Source: Galbibacter mesophilus (GTDB lineage Bacteria; Bacteroidota; Bacteroidia; Flavobacteriales; Flavobacteriaceae). Taken from it: 64,000 nucleotides of DNA. The DNA is taken from positions 1,116,001 through 1,180,000 of the forward strand of contig NZ_JAMQVC010000001.1 in the NCBI RefSeq assembly GCF_023721415.1. The letters are read 5' to 3'. The position numbers and the translations under genes are program-made. The notes under the pieces were generated by a model, which searched no databases, was not told the origin of the DNA, and saw only the letters and a list, made by a program, of their open reading frames with translations. Of the stretch, positions 17,434 through 25,816 are shown piece after piece. Each line of letters begins with the position of its first letter. Position 1 is the stretch's first letter.

Positions 17434-18750
17434 TTATAAATCAAAACCGATATTAACATTCAATTTCATTGCAATCAGTTTATTGATTCGTGTTTTTAGT
17501 TCGGGTATTTTTACACTTTCCAATACATTGTTGGCAAAAGCGTACATAAGAAGTGCACGGGCTTCTTTCTTAGGAATTCCACGAGCTTGAAGATAGAACA
17601 AAGCTTCTTCATCCAATTGCCCGATTGTACAACCATGGGAACACTTAACATCATCAGCAAAAATTTCTAGCTGAGGTTTAGCGTTAATAGTAGCTTTGTC
17701 GTCAATTAAAATATTGTTGTTCTGCTGAAAACCGTTGGTTTTCTGTGCTTCTTTTTCTACGATAATTCTTCCGTTGAAAACACCTGTACTTCTATCAGCA
17801 TAAATTCCTTTATAATCTTGGTGGCTTTCGCAATTCGGAGTCGCGTGGTGCACTAACGTACTGTGATCCACATGTTGCTTATCTTCCGTAATCGTAATCC
17901 CTTTTAAGGTAGAATTAATGTGTTCCCCTTTATGAATAAATTGAAGATTGTTACGCGTTAATTTACCACCAAAAGAAAACGTATGCACAGAGGCAAGACT
18001 GTTTTGCTGTTGCGAAATGTATGTATTATCGATTAAAGAAGCCTGCTGATTATCATTTTGAATTTTATAATAATCTACGATACCTCTTTTATGTGTGAAA
18101 ATTTCAGTTACCGAATTGGTTAAAACTGGATTTTCAGTCAGACTTTGATGTCTTTCAATAATTTGAACGTGCGCATTTTCACCAACAACAACCAAAGACC
18201 TTGGTTGAAGCATAATGGAAGACTCTTTACCCGTTGCCAAATGAACGATTTGTATCGGTTTGTCTACAACTTTTCCCTTCGGAATATTGATAAATGCACC
18301 CTCCCTTGAAAAAGCCGTGTTCAAGGAAGTAAGACTATCATCCTTCTTAGCTATTTTATTGAAGTAATTCTCAATAATCAATCGGTATTTAGGCTTTGTA
18401 AGCGCAGAACTCATCAAACAAACATCCAAACCTTCATGAGAAGTTTGCGAAAGATGCGAACTGTAAATACCATCGATAAATACAATTTTGTAGCTATCTA
18501 TATCGTGAATAAAGTATTTCTTTACATCTTTAAACTCCAACGCAGATTCTTCCTTCGGAAAAACACTGTAGTCGGTTTTTAGCAATGCATTAAGGGAAGT
18601 GTATTTCCACGCTTCATCCTTCTTTGTTGGAAATCCTTTTTCTTCAAAAACCTTTATCGCTTCTGTACGAATATCGTGTACAGGATGGTCCACATCCACA
18701 CGATTTTCAAAAGCCATAAAAGACGATATTAACTTATCTTTTAATTCCAT
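17434..18750 (-). CDS. sufD: Fe-S cluster assembly protein SufD
   Basis: SufD is the partner of SufB in the SufBCD scaffold that builds Fe-S clusters. The 438-residue protein has the right-handed beta-helix core typical of SufB/D (GVFNGRIIVEKEAQKTNGFQ) and the conserved C-terminal segment VKCSHGCTIGQLDEEALFYL and ARGIPKKEARALLMYAF. Length is normal. It is the last suf gene in this operon (sufA-B-C-D on the minus strand); a four-helix-bundle gene lies between it and sufC. SufS and SufE are not in the window. Confidence 0.95.
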   Translation of the reverse strand: MELKDKLISSFMAFENRVDVDHPVHDIRTEAIKVFEEKGFPTKKDEAWKYTSLNALLKTDYSVFPKEESALEFKDVKKYFIHDIDSYKIVFIDGIYSSHLSQTSHEGLDVCLMSSALTKPKYRLIIENYFNKIAKKDDSLTSLNTAFSREGAFINIPKGKVVDKPIQIVHLATGKESSIMLQPRSLVVVGENAHVQIIERHQSLTENPVLTNSVTEIFTHKRGIVDYYKIQNDNQQASLIDNTYISQQQNSLASVHTFSFGGKLTRNNLQFIHKGEHINSTLKGITITEDKQHVDHSTLVHHATPNCESHQDYKGIYADRSTGVFNGRIIVEKEAQKTNGFQQNNNILIDDKATINAKPQLEIFADDVKCSHGCTIGQLDEEALFYLQARGIPKKEARALLMYAFANNVLESVKIPELKTRINKLIAMKLNVNIGFDL

Positions 18751-18754
18751 TATA

Positions 18755-18791
18755 TTCTTGTTTCAAGTTTGCTGTTTCTTGTTTCAAGTTT
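18755..18791. repeat. Direct repeat, left edge of four-helix-bundle cassette 1
   Basis: The 16-mer TTCTTGTTTCAAGTTT occurs twice exactly (18755-18770 and 18776-18791, 21-bp period). The second copy extended by two bases (18774-18791) is inverted at 19211-19228 with 17 of 18 matches, so the cassette between them can form a long stem. Confidence 0.8.
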
Positions 18792-18814
18792 CTGGTTACT
18801 TTTTCTAAAAACAG

Positions 18815-19207
18815 CTACTCTTTGTATTTTATACCCTTATATTCTTTTCTATTAAGGTAATTAATAAAAGCTGCAATTCTTTGACTTAACTTTTTATAAT
18901 CCTTAACTAATTCATTAAGCTTTTCTTCTGAAATATATGATGAATCGTAAACTCTGTAAAGTTGAGACCTCGTTTCTCCTGCAGACCCTTTTGCTATTGA
19001 TAAAAATTGTCTAAACTCAATATTTCCATCTCTTTCAAAGCCTTCTGCAATATTATCCATAACAGAACCTGAAGAGCCTTTAATCTGATCTCTTAACTTA
19101 AAATCCCCATTTAAATGGGTAGTTTTTACGATTTTTATAATTTCTTGAGTAAGCCTCCTAGCTTCTTGCCAAATTTCTAAATCCTCAAATTGTTTTATTG
19201 TTCCCAT
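18815..19207 (-). CDS. Four-helix bundle protein, S23/Avd (23S rRNA intervening-sequence) family, inserted in the suf operon
   Basis: A 130-residue, highly charged helical protein of the S23/IVP family, related to the Avd accessory protein of diversity-generating retroelements. Family marks are FEDLEIWQEAR at the N-terminus, LRDQIKGSSGSVMDNIAEGF in helix 2 and RQFLSIAKGSAGETRSQL in helix 3. The ATG at 19207 is preferred to the TTG at 19219. The gene lies between sufC and sufD in the same orientation and has no known role in Fe-S assembly. It is enclosed by inverted repeats (18774-18791 and 19211-19228). Related proteins bind nucleic acid in retroelements; function here is unknown. Confidence 0.85.
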   Translation of the reverse strand: MGTIKQFEDLEIWQEARRLTQEIIKIVKTTHLNGDFKLRDQIKGSSGSVMDNIAEGFERDGNIEFRQFLSIAKGSAGETRSQLYRVYDSSYISEEKLNELVKDYKKLSQRIAAFINYLNRKEYKGIKYKE

Positions 19208-19210
19208 AGT

Positions 19211-19228
19211 AAACTTCAAACAAGAAAC
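19211..19228. repeat. Inverted repeat, right edge of cassette 1
   Basis: AAACTTCAAACAAGAAAC is the reverse complement of 18774-18791 with one mismatch. It sits 3 bp upstream of the four-helix-bundle start codon. Confidence 0.75.
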
Positions 19229-19251
19229 TAGAAACTATGAACGTTTTTAAA

Positions 19252-20004
19252 CTAAACCGCCAATTCCTGTTTAATCCAGTCGTATCCTTTTTCCTCAAGC
19301 TCTAAAGCAAGCTCTTTCGTACCCGATTTAACGATTCTTCCGTTTAATAAAACGTGTACGTAATCTGGAACTATATATTCCAACAAACGTTGGTAGTGCG
19401 TAATAACTACTACTGCGTTGTCTTTACTTTTAAGTCTGTTGACCCCATCAGAAACAATTTTAAGGGCGTCAATATCCAAACCAGAATCCGTTTCGTCCAA
19501 AATTGCCAATTTAGGCTCTAACATGGCCATTTGGAAAATTTCGTTTCGCTTCTTCTCTCCCCCAGAAAAACCTTGGTTTAAAGAACGGGAAAGAAACTTA
19601 CGGTCGATTTCCAATAACTCTGATTTCTCACGAATTTTTTTCAACATTTCATTTGCTGGCATATCTTCCAATCCTTGAGCTCTGCGGGTTTCATTAATCG
19701 CAGTTTTCATAAAATTGGTAACCGTTACGCCAGGAATTTCAACAGGATATTGAAACGAGAGGAAAATACCTTTGTGCGCTCTTTCTTCCGGAGCCAATTC
19801 GTCGATATTTTCACCTAAAAACTCAATAGTTCCTTCAGTAACTTCAAAATCTTCATTTCCAGCTATAACCGAGGAAAGTGTACTTTTACCGGAACCATTT
19901 GGACCCATAATGGCGTGTACTTCACCTGGTTTTACTTCAAGATTAATTCCTTTTAGAATTTCTTTATCTTCTACACTGGCGTGTAAATTTTTAATCTTCA
20001 ACAT
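19252..20004 (-). CDS. sufC: Fe-S cluster assembly ATPase SufC
   Basis: SufC is the ABC-type ATPase that drives the SufBCD scaffold. The 250-residue protein has the P-loop GPNGSGKST, Q-loop (SFQYPVEIPG), signature LNQGFSGGEKKRNE and Walker B LAILDETDSGLD, followed by the switch histidine in VVVITHYQRLL. Length is typical. It lies 77 bp downstream of sufB, and cassette 1 follows it before sufD. Confidence 0.97.
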   Translation of the reverse strand: MLKIKNLHASVEDKEILKGINLEVKPGEVHAIMGPNGSGKSTLSSVIAGNEDFEVTEGTIEFLGENIDELAPEERAHKGIFLSFQYPVEIPGVTVTNFMKTAINETRRAQGLEDMPANEMLKKIREKSELLEIDRKFLSRSLNQGFSGGEKKRNEIFQMAMLEPKLAILDETDSGLDIDALKIVSDGVNRLKSKDNAVVVITHYQRLLEYIVPDYVHVLLNGRIVKSGTKELALELEEKGYDWIKQELAV

Positions 20005-20081
20005 TTGTTTTCTGTTATATACTGTTATTTTCAGTTAGCGTATCCTTAAATTTCATTTTTTGATGAAACACTGCTTATTTT

Positions 20082-21527
20082 TTATCCTACGGAACCTTCT
20101 AATGAAATTTCCAATAATTTTTGAGCTTCTACCGCAAACTCCATTGGGAGTTTATTTAAAACTTCTTTACTGAAACCATTAACGATTAATGCGATAGCTT
20201 TTTCAGTATCGATTCCACGTTGGTTGCAATAGAAAATTTGGTCTTCCCCAATTTTACTGGTAGTTGCCTCATGCTCTATTTGTGCTGTTTTGTTTTTCGT
20301 TTCGATGTATGGAAAGGTATGTGCGCCACACTCGTTACCCATCAAAAGTGAATCACATTGAGAGAAATTACGGGCATTTTCCGCTCTTCCTTGCACTTGT
20401 ACCAATCCGCGGTAACTGTTTTGTGATTTCCCTGCGGAAATACCTTTGGAAATAATGGTACTCTTGGTGTTTTTCCCAAGGTGAATCATTTTCGTACCCG
20501 TGTCCGCTTGCTGATAGTTGTTGGTCACTGCGATAGAATAAAATTCACCTACGGAATTATCCCCTTTTAAAATACAAGAAGGATATTTCCACGTTACGGC
20601 AGAACCTGTTTCAACCTGTGTCCAGCTAATTTTGGAGTTTTTCTCGCAAAGTCCTCTTTTGGTAACAAAATTGAATACCCCACCTTTTCCTTCTTTATTT
20701 CCAGGAAACCAGTTCTGTACAGTAGAATATTTTATTTCAGCGCCATCTAGCGCAATAAGTTCTACTACGGCAGCGTGAAGCTGATTTTCATCACGCATTG
20801 GGGCTGTACAACCTTCTAAATAACTTACATAACTGCTTTCATCAGCAACTACCAATGTCCTTTCAAACTGTCCAGTTCCTGCCTGATTAATACGGAAATA
20901 GGTAGATAATTCCATCGGACAACGAACGCCTTTTGGAATGTAGCAGAAAGAACCATCTGAAAACACGGCAGAGTTTAAAGCTGCATAGAAATTATCTTTT
21001 TTCGGAACAACGGTTCCCAAATATTTCTTCACTAATTCTGGGTGTTCCTGAATCGCTTCAGAAATAGAACAAAAAATAATGCCTTTTTCTGCCAACGTCT
21101 TTTTGAATGTAGTAGCTACAGAAACAGAGTCCATTACCACATCTACGGCAACACCAGCCAGTTTTTTCTGCTCGTCGATGGAAATTCCAAGTTTTTTGAA
21201 AGTGTCCAACAATTCAGGGTCTACATCGTCCAAACTATCGTACTGAGGTTTCTTTTTAGGAGCTGAATAATAGGAAATCGCTTGAAAATCGGGTTTTTTG
21301 TATTTCACATTTGCCCATTCCGGCTCTTCCATTTCTGTCCAAGCGCGATAGGCCTCCAACCGCCATTCCGTCATCCATTCTGGCTCATTTTTCTTCTTGG
21401 AAATCGCTCGAACAATATCTTCATTCAATCCCACAGGCAAGGTATCCGATTCAATATCGGTATAAAACCCGTACTCATATTCTTTCGTTTCGAGCTCTTT
21501 TTTTAATTCTTCTTCGGTATATGCCAT
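20082..21527 (-). CDS. sufB: Fe-S cluster assembly protein SufB
   Basis: SufB is the scaffold subunit on which the cluster is assembled. The 481-residue protein carries the conserved segments [58 protein letters not shown] and, near the end, [12 protein letters not shown] and [14 protein letters not shown]. Length fits. The start [12 protein letters not shown] is typical. It is separated from the upstream sufA-like gene by a second four-helix-bundle cassette. Confidence 0.97.
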   Translation of the reverse strand: MAYTEEELKKELETKEYEYGFYTDIESDTLPVGLNEDIVRAISKKKNEPEWMTEWRLEAYRAWTEMEEPEWANVKYKKPDFQAISYYSAPKKKPQYDSLDDVDPELLDTFKKLGISIDEQKKLAGVAVDVVMDSVSVATTFKKTLAEKGIIFCSISEAIQEHPELVKKYLGTVVPKKDNFYAALNSAVFSDGSFCYIPKGVRCPMELSTYFRINQAGTGQFERTLVVADESSYVSYLEGCTAPMRDENQLHAAVVELIALDGAEIKYSTVQNWFPGNKEGKGGVFNFVTKRGLCEKNSKISWTQVETGSAVTWKYPSCILKGDNSVGEFYSIAVTNNYQQADTGTKMIHLGKNTKSTIISKGISAGKSQNSYRGLVQVQGRAENARNFSQCDSLLMGNECGAHTFPYIETKNKTAQIEHEATTSKIGEDQIFYCNQRGIDTEKAIALIVNGFSKEVLNKLPMEFAVEAQKLLEISLEGSVG

Positions 21528-21550
21528 ATTCTTTTAAGTAAATAAGATAA

Positions 21551-21566
21551 AAGTCAAAGAGTTAAG
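21551..21566. repeat. Inverted repeat, left edge of four-helix-bundle cassette 2
   Basis: AAGTCAAAGAGTTAAG matches the reverse complement of 21951-21966 at 13 of 16 positions. It overlaps the stop codon of the enclosed gene (21562-21564). Confidence 0.6.
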
Positions 21567-21936
21567 GAGTTTGACAGCGCCGTTTAACATATTTAATGTA
21601 ATTAGAAAGCTGTTTGGAAATTATAGTAACTTCACTTCTTAACGCCAACCATTTATCTTCATTTATATAATTTGTCTCTTTTAAAATGTTCAGAATATTT
21701 CTCACTTCACCGGCAGAGCCTTTAGAGAAATATAAAAACCTTATTAATTCTTTATCCGTTTCACGTTCAAATCCTTCTGCGATATTATTTGAAATGGATA
21801 ACGTTGCTCTTTTCAATTGGTCTTTAACGGAAAATTCTTTTTTAAGCTGTTGGCCATCCAACAAATCAAAAACTTTAATAGTAAAAGCAATGGTAAGTTT
21901 ATATACTTCTAAATCTTCAAAGGTAGCACCCGCCAT
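21562..21936 (-). CDS. Second four-helix bundle protein of the S23/Avd family in the suf operon
   Basis: A 124-residue helical protein of the same family as the one at 18815-19207: FEDLEVYKLTIAF, VKDQLKRATLSISNNIAEGF and RFLYFSKGSAGEVRNILN. Outside these motifs the two proteins differ a lot, so they look like separate acquisitions rather than a recent duplication. The gene lies between sufA and sufB in the operon direction and is enclosed by an imperfect 16-bp inverted repeat. Function is unknown. The start MAGATFEDLE agrees with how family members usually begin, a few residues before the FEDL motif. Confidence 0.85.
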   Translation of the reverse strand: MAGATFEDLEVYKLTIAFTIKVFDLLDGQQLKKEFSVKDQLKRATLSISNNIAEGFERETDKELIRFLYFSKGSAGEVRNILNILKETNYINEDKWLALRSEVTIISKQLSNYIKYVKRRCQTP

Positions 21937-21950
21937 TAACTTATTTCCTT

Positions 21951-21966
21951 TTTAACTCTTAAACTT
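21951..21966. repeat. Inverted repeat, right edge of cassette 2
   Basis: TTTAACTCTTAAACTT pairs with 21551-21566 (13 of 16). It ends 5 bp before the stop codon of the upstream sufA-like gene, so the cassette fits tightly into the junction. Confidence 0.6.
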
Positions 21967-21970
21967 AAAC

Positions 21971-22300
21971 CTACAACGAAAAACTCTCCCCGCAACCGCA
22001 GGTTCTTTGTGCATTTGGGTTGTTAAAGACAAAACCTTTACCGTTTAGTCCGCCGGAATACTCTAATGTTGTGCCGATGAGGTATAAAAAACTTTTCTTG
22101 TCAACAATAATTTTTACATCATTGTCTTCAAACATTTTATCTTCATCTGCTTTGCTTTTATCAAATTTTAAGTCGTATGATAATCCGCTGCATCCTCCGC
22201 TCCTAACGCCCACACGCACAAAATCTTGAGCAACGTTGAAACCATCATCCGACATCAATTCGGCGATTTTCTTCTTTGCTGTTTCAGAAACTTTTATCAT
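21971..22300 (-). CDS. sufA: A-type Fe-S carrier (SufA/IscA/HesB family)
   Basis: This 109-residue protein carries or delivers Fe-S clusters. The three conserved cysteines are present: Cys37 (GGCSGLSYDL) and Cys101/Cys103 (TCGCGESFSL). Length is standard. It is the first gene of the suf operon. A possible TAnnTTTG promoter box lies at 22329-22336. SufA is the natural name because of the operon, but IscA/ErpA-type proteins cannot be told apart by sequence alone. Confidence 0.92.
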   Translation of the reverse strand: MIKVSETAKKKIAELMSDDGFNVAQDFVRVGVRSGGCSGLSYDLKFDKSKADEDKMFEDNDVKIIVDKKSFLYLIGTTLEYSGGLNGKGFVFNNPNAQRTCGCGESFSL

Positions 22301-22328
22301 AATAAAACCTTTCTTTCTAAATAGTTTA

Positions 22329-22336
22329 CAAAAATA
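22329..22336 (-). promoter_or_regulatory. Candidate promoter box of the suf operon
   Basis: On the minus strand this reads TATTTTTG, a match to TAnnTTTG, 28 nt upstream of the sufA start. I see no convincing -33 TTG at the right spacing. Confidence 0.35.
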
Positions 22337-22462
22337 AGATATTAAACACGATTTACCATACGTAATCGCATTATTATATTATATCTAATGATAGGGATTT
22401 GTTATGATTTAACCGAATTCCTTACAGACATTTTTTCAGAAAAGAGAAATACTTGAAACTTG

Positions 22463-23494
22463 TTAAGTATTCAGCAGTTCTTCCATTTTGTTTATTACGG
22501 AAGTGGGACTGATTGTTCTCATAACATCTTTATAATCCTCTGGGGCTTTATTCCCATAAATGGAAGTTGGAATGAGCGGATATTTTTCCCTGTCGGAAAG
22601 TAAAGTGTTATTGTTATTCTGCTGAAAAGGATAAAATCCGGCATATGGATGGGTAACCCCCCATAGTGTCACTACGGGAACATTCCACATCGCCGCCAGA
22701 TGCCCGTTCCCGCTGTCCATGGAAACCATTAAATCTAAATGTGGAATAAGTTGCAATTCTTCTGAAAAGGATAATTTTTTGAAGGTAAAAACCGTATTGG
22801 AATAGGATTCTGACAAGCGGATGAGTTCCTTTTCATCTTTTGGTCCTCCAAAAAGGATAATTTTGTAATGTTGAGTTTTTGAAAAATGGGCAATTACCTT
22901 TTCCATCAAATCAATCGGGTACATTTTTGAGTCAAAAAAAGCAAAAGGTGCGATGCCAATCCATTTTTTAGCGTCTTTTTCTAAAATGGTATAAACTTTT
23001 GCGGGCAATTGGGGTTTTTCAGGAAAAACATGATTGGAAAGGTCTACTTGATAGCCCAGTTTTCTAAAGACATCTGCATACCTTTCTGCGGTGGATTTTA
23101 ACTGACTGAAATTTGTGCCATTTATCAGTTTTCTTTTCTCTAGTCTTCCCTTGTCGATCGTTTTATTCCGAACGCCCTTCAATCTAAAAAGCACTTTAAT
23201 TACATTGCTTCGTAAGGAACCGTGCAAATCGGCAATTTCCGTAAAGCCATTGTTTTTTATTTCAGCATAAAATTTTACAAGTCCTTTTAAACCTTGGTGT
23301 TTTCCTCGAATGTCTGCTGGGGTAACACACACACCTTCCACGGTTTCAAAGACGGGAGTCAAAAAAGATTTGGTGGCTACCGTCACTTGAAGATTTTTAT
23401 TCTGCTGAAGCAAACAACGCAGGACAGGAACGGCAATGGCGGCATCCCCAATATCTGAAAAACGAATAACTAAAATATGTTTTGGTTGCTTCAT
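22463..23494 (-). CDS. Glycosyltransferase family 9 (heptosyltransferase-like)
   Basis: The 343-residue protein has the GT-B layout of GT9: N-terminal ILVIRFSDIGDAAIAVPVL, central WIGIAPFAFFDSKMYP and KIILFGGPKDEKEL, and the acceptor/donor site near VSMDSGNGHLAAMWNVPVVTLWG. GT9 enzymes add heptose or related sugars to the LPS inner core. It lies in the same direction as two further genes likely to act on surface glycans. The sugar it transfers is not shown by sequence. Confidence 0.88.
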   Translation of the reverse strand: MKQPKHILVIRFSDIGDAAIAVPVLRCLLQQNKNLQVTVATKSFLTPVFETVEGVCVTPADIRGKHQGLKGLVKFYAEIKNNGFTEIADLHGSLRSNVIKVLFRLKGVRNKTIDKGRLEKRKLINGTNFSQLKSTAERYADVFRKLGYQVDLSNHVFPEKPQLPAKVYTILEKDAKKWIGIAPFAFFDSKMYPIDLMEKVIAHFSKTQHYKIILFGGPKDEKELIRLSESYSNTVFTFKKLSFSEELQLIPHLDLMVSMDSGNGHLAAMWNVPVVTLWGVTHPYAGFYPFQQNNNNTLLSDREKYPLIPTSIYGNKAPEDYKDVMRTISPTSVINKMEELLNT

Positions 23495-23569
23495 AGAATC
23501 TATTTCTCCATGCTTTGTTTAACGGTTGCCGGCTAGAAAAATCTCTTTAGGCTAAACCGGCTATGTCAG

Positions 23570-24304
23570 TTATTTCCAATAATCGGCAACCCATTTTGCA
23601 GGGCGAACGTAGCGGTACCATTTTCCCCGACCACCTTTTATGGCTTTATGCGGATTAATCTCGCCGTGAAAAATAATAATTTTTGCGCCTTCCGGAATGA
23701 TAGGCGTTTTCCAAAAAGCAAACGGAATTCGGGACACGCAATCGTATTTATAACTCGGGCACCATTCTGTAGGCCAGTAGTTTAAAAGTCCTTTTTCATG
23801 CACTGCCCAAGACAAATATTCCTGTTCGTTGCGATGGTCTTTTCGAATCGTATCAAAATTTTCCACGAAATAATCATACACATAGCCGTGCTTGCCAATT
23901 TCAAAACGATATACCGATGAATTCCCTGTAATGCGCCATTGTTTGTTGTAGTCTTTAATGATCATGAATTCATTATCATCTTCAAAAAAGCAATCGATGT
24001 TATCTACAATAACCACATCTAAATCTAAAAACAAAGCTGTTCCCTGCAATCCGTATAGGTCCTGTTTTAAGGTGGTCAATTTTTTCCACATGCGTTCCGG
24101 CAGGTTGGAGTTGATGTTTACTTCCGGAATGGGATAACATTTTATATCCTCATCAATTCCTTTTTCGTCATCAGTAAAACAAACCATGGTAAACGGCAAA
24201 GTTAAATTGCGCTTCACCATGCTGTACAAACGGTTTACATAAGTGGCGTCGTAGAGAGTTCCCCACTTCATGCAGAAAATATGGATATCTTTTTTATTGC
24301 TCAT
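23570..24304 (-). CDS. Probable glycosyltransferase with a DxD motif
   Basis: A 244-residue soluble protein with a GT-A look: HIFCMKWGTLYDATYVNRL, then the metal-binding LFLDLDVVIVDNIDCFF (DxD) at about 94-110, and IIIFHGEINPHKA near the end. It resembles bacterial glycosyltransferases with a GT8-like arrangement; I do not assign a sugar. The gene starts 3 bp after the DUF4254 gene ends and precedes the GT9 gene, so the three probably make part of the LPS core or a surface polysaccharide. Confidence 0.75.
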   Translation of the reverse strand: MSNKKDIHIFCMKWGTLYDATYVNRLYSMVKRNLTLPFTMVCFTDDEKGIDEDIKCYPIPEVNINSNLPERMWKKLTTLKQDLYGLQGTALFLDLDVVIVDNIDCFFEDDNEFMIIKDYNKQWRITGNSSVYRFEIGKHGYVYDYFVENFDTIRKDHRNEQEYLSWAVHEKGLLNYWPTEWCPSYKYDCVSRIPFAFWKTPIIPEGAKIIIFHGEINPHKAIKGGRGKWYRYVRPAKWVADYWK

Positions 24305-24307
24305 GTT

Positions 24308-24907
24308 CTATTTTTTGTAAAGTACTGGATTTAGGCTTTCATCATTGTACATTTTCATCTGTTTATAGACTTTCATGTATTTATTTCCAGCTTCAATATC
24401 TGATAGTAGCTGATTTATCGCCAAACAAAGGTCTTTCTTTTGTTCTAAAAGTACGTTAAGTTTTGCTCGACAATTGTTTTTATGCTCTTCGGAAGCTTCT
24501 TCCCTTTTAGCTTCCTCTTCCATATGATAAATCTTCAAAGCCAAAATGGAAAGCCTGTCGATGGCCCATGCCGGACTTTCGGAATTTATAGTGGCATTTG
24601 GTTTGGGAGTAATATTTTTATATTTCTGAAGGAAAAAACTATCAATATATTCAACCGTATCGGTTCGATCTTGATTTGAGGCATCAATTTTTCTTTTTAA
24701 AATCAAGGCTTCTTCAGCATCGATATTCGGATCTCTAATAATATCTTCATAATGCCATTGCACAGTGTCAATCCAATTTTTTCGGTATAAAAGATGTTTT
24801 ATATCATCTTTCGGGTATGGGTTTTCCAGAGGCTGGTCAACCGAATCCAAAATATGGTAATTCTTTATACTTTCTTCAAAAACACCAAAGGCGAGTTCGC
24901 TAAACAT
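24308..24907 (-). CDS. DUF4254 domain protein
   Basis: A 199-residue helical protein of the DUF4254 family, with WHYEDIIRDP, ILKRKIDASNQDRTDTVEYI and PAWAIDRLSILALKIYHM. No signal peptide or membrane helix. In Bacteroidota the family is found next to LPS glycosyltransferases, as here; its biochemical role is unknown. It is first in the three-gene unit, with a TATATTTG promoter box at 24928-24935 (21 nt upstream). Confidence 0.85.
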   Translation of the reverse strand: MFSELAFGVFEESIKNYHILDSVDQPLENPYPKDDIKHLLYRKNWIDTVQWHYEDIIRDPNIDAEEALILKRKIDASNQDRTDTVEYIDSFFLQKYKNITPKPNATINSESPAWAIDRLSILALKIYHMEEEAKREEASEEHKNNCRAKLNVLLEQKKDLCLAINQLLSDIEAGNKYMKVYKQMKMYNDESLNPVLYKK

Positions 24908-24927
24908 GCTAATCTTTCTTTAAAACG

Positions 24928-24935
24928 CAAATATA
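24928..24935 (-). promoter_or_regulatory. TAnnTTTG promoter box before the DUF4254 gene
   Basis: The minus strand reads TATATTTG followed by C, 20 nt before the start codon at 24907. Confidence 0.4.
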
Positions 24936-25159
24936 CTTAGAAGTGATTTAAACTTTTTGAATTGAAGCAAAAATTGATGGTTTTGTGCCCATACGAAGTG
25001 TTTTTTGAGCTGCATAGCAGGGCTACGGAGCAATAAAAATGCGATATAGGGGTGCAAAAAGGCAGTTTTTAGCCAATTCATAAAAGATTAAATAGCTTCT
25101 GGCTTAAACAAGGATGAATTTCCTAAATTTGAATTAAGCACCTTTAAAAAACCAAAAAA

Positions 25160-25816
25160 ATGAAGATTCATAACCTGAGCGCTGAGAATTCCATAGTAAA
25201 TCATTTTTTAGCTGAATTGAGAAATGAAAAAACGCAAAAAGACCGGATGCGTTTCCGTAGGAATATTGAGCGAATGGGAGAGGTGCTTGCTTATGAAATG
25301 AGCAAAACGCTTCATTTTTCAACAGAAGATGTTTCGACTCCTTTAGGGAAAAAAGAGACTTCTTTGGTTGACGATGAATTGGTAGTATGTTCCATTTTAC
25401 GTGCTGGTTTGCCATTACACCAAGGAGTTTTAAATTATTTAGATTGGGCGGATTGTTCTTTTATTTCAGCTTACCGTTATCAAAATCCGGAAAATGAGTT
25501 TGAGGTGACTGTAGAATACTTGGCATCGCAAAAGCTGGATAATAAAGTTCTTGTGCTGGCAGATCCTATGTTGGCCACGGGGCAGTCCCTTTTAGCCACT
25601 TTCGAGGCACTTTCAAGAGTTGGGTTACCAAGAGAAATTCATATACTTTCTGTGGTCGGTGCGCAGGCAGGTGTGGAATTTTTAGAAAAACAGCTGCCAA
25701 AAGACACCCAATTATGGATTGGGGATATCGATGAAGAACTGAACCAAAAAGGGTATATTGTTCCCGGTCTAGGTGACGCCGGCGATTTAGCGTTTGGCGA
25801 ACGGTTACAGAAATAA
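25160..25816 (+). CDS. upp: Uracil phosphoribosyltransferase
   Basis: Upp makes UMP from uracil and PRPP. The 218-residue protein shows the PRPP-binding motif VLVLADPMLATGQSLLATF, the upstream VCSILRAGLPLHQGVL and the uracil-binding C-terminus YIVPGLGDAGDLAFG. Length is normal. Its last 12 bp overlap the end of the convergent DUF6427 gene. A TAAATTTG box at 25124-25131 could be its promoter. Confidence 0.95.
   Translation: MKIHNLSAENSIVNHFLAELRNEKTQKDRMRFRRNIERMGEVLAYEMSKTLHFSTEDVSTPLGKKETSLVDDELVVCSILRAGLPLHQGVLNYLDWADCSFISAYRYQNPENEFEVTVEYLASQKLDNKVLVLADPMLATGQSLLATFEALSRVGLPREIHILSVVGAQAGVEFLEKQLPKDTQLWIGDIDEELNQKGYIVPGLGDAGDLAFGERLQK

Noticed and set aside
17351-17590. 79-codon plus-strand ORF after the FemAB-like gene
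   Set aside because: It runs across the bidirectional terminator into the end of sufD on the other strand and has no coding features.
21971-22300. Riboswitch or leader upstream of the suf operon
   Set aside because: The 162-bp upstream region is AT-rich without a stable fold visible by eye.
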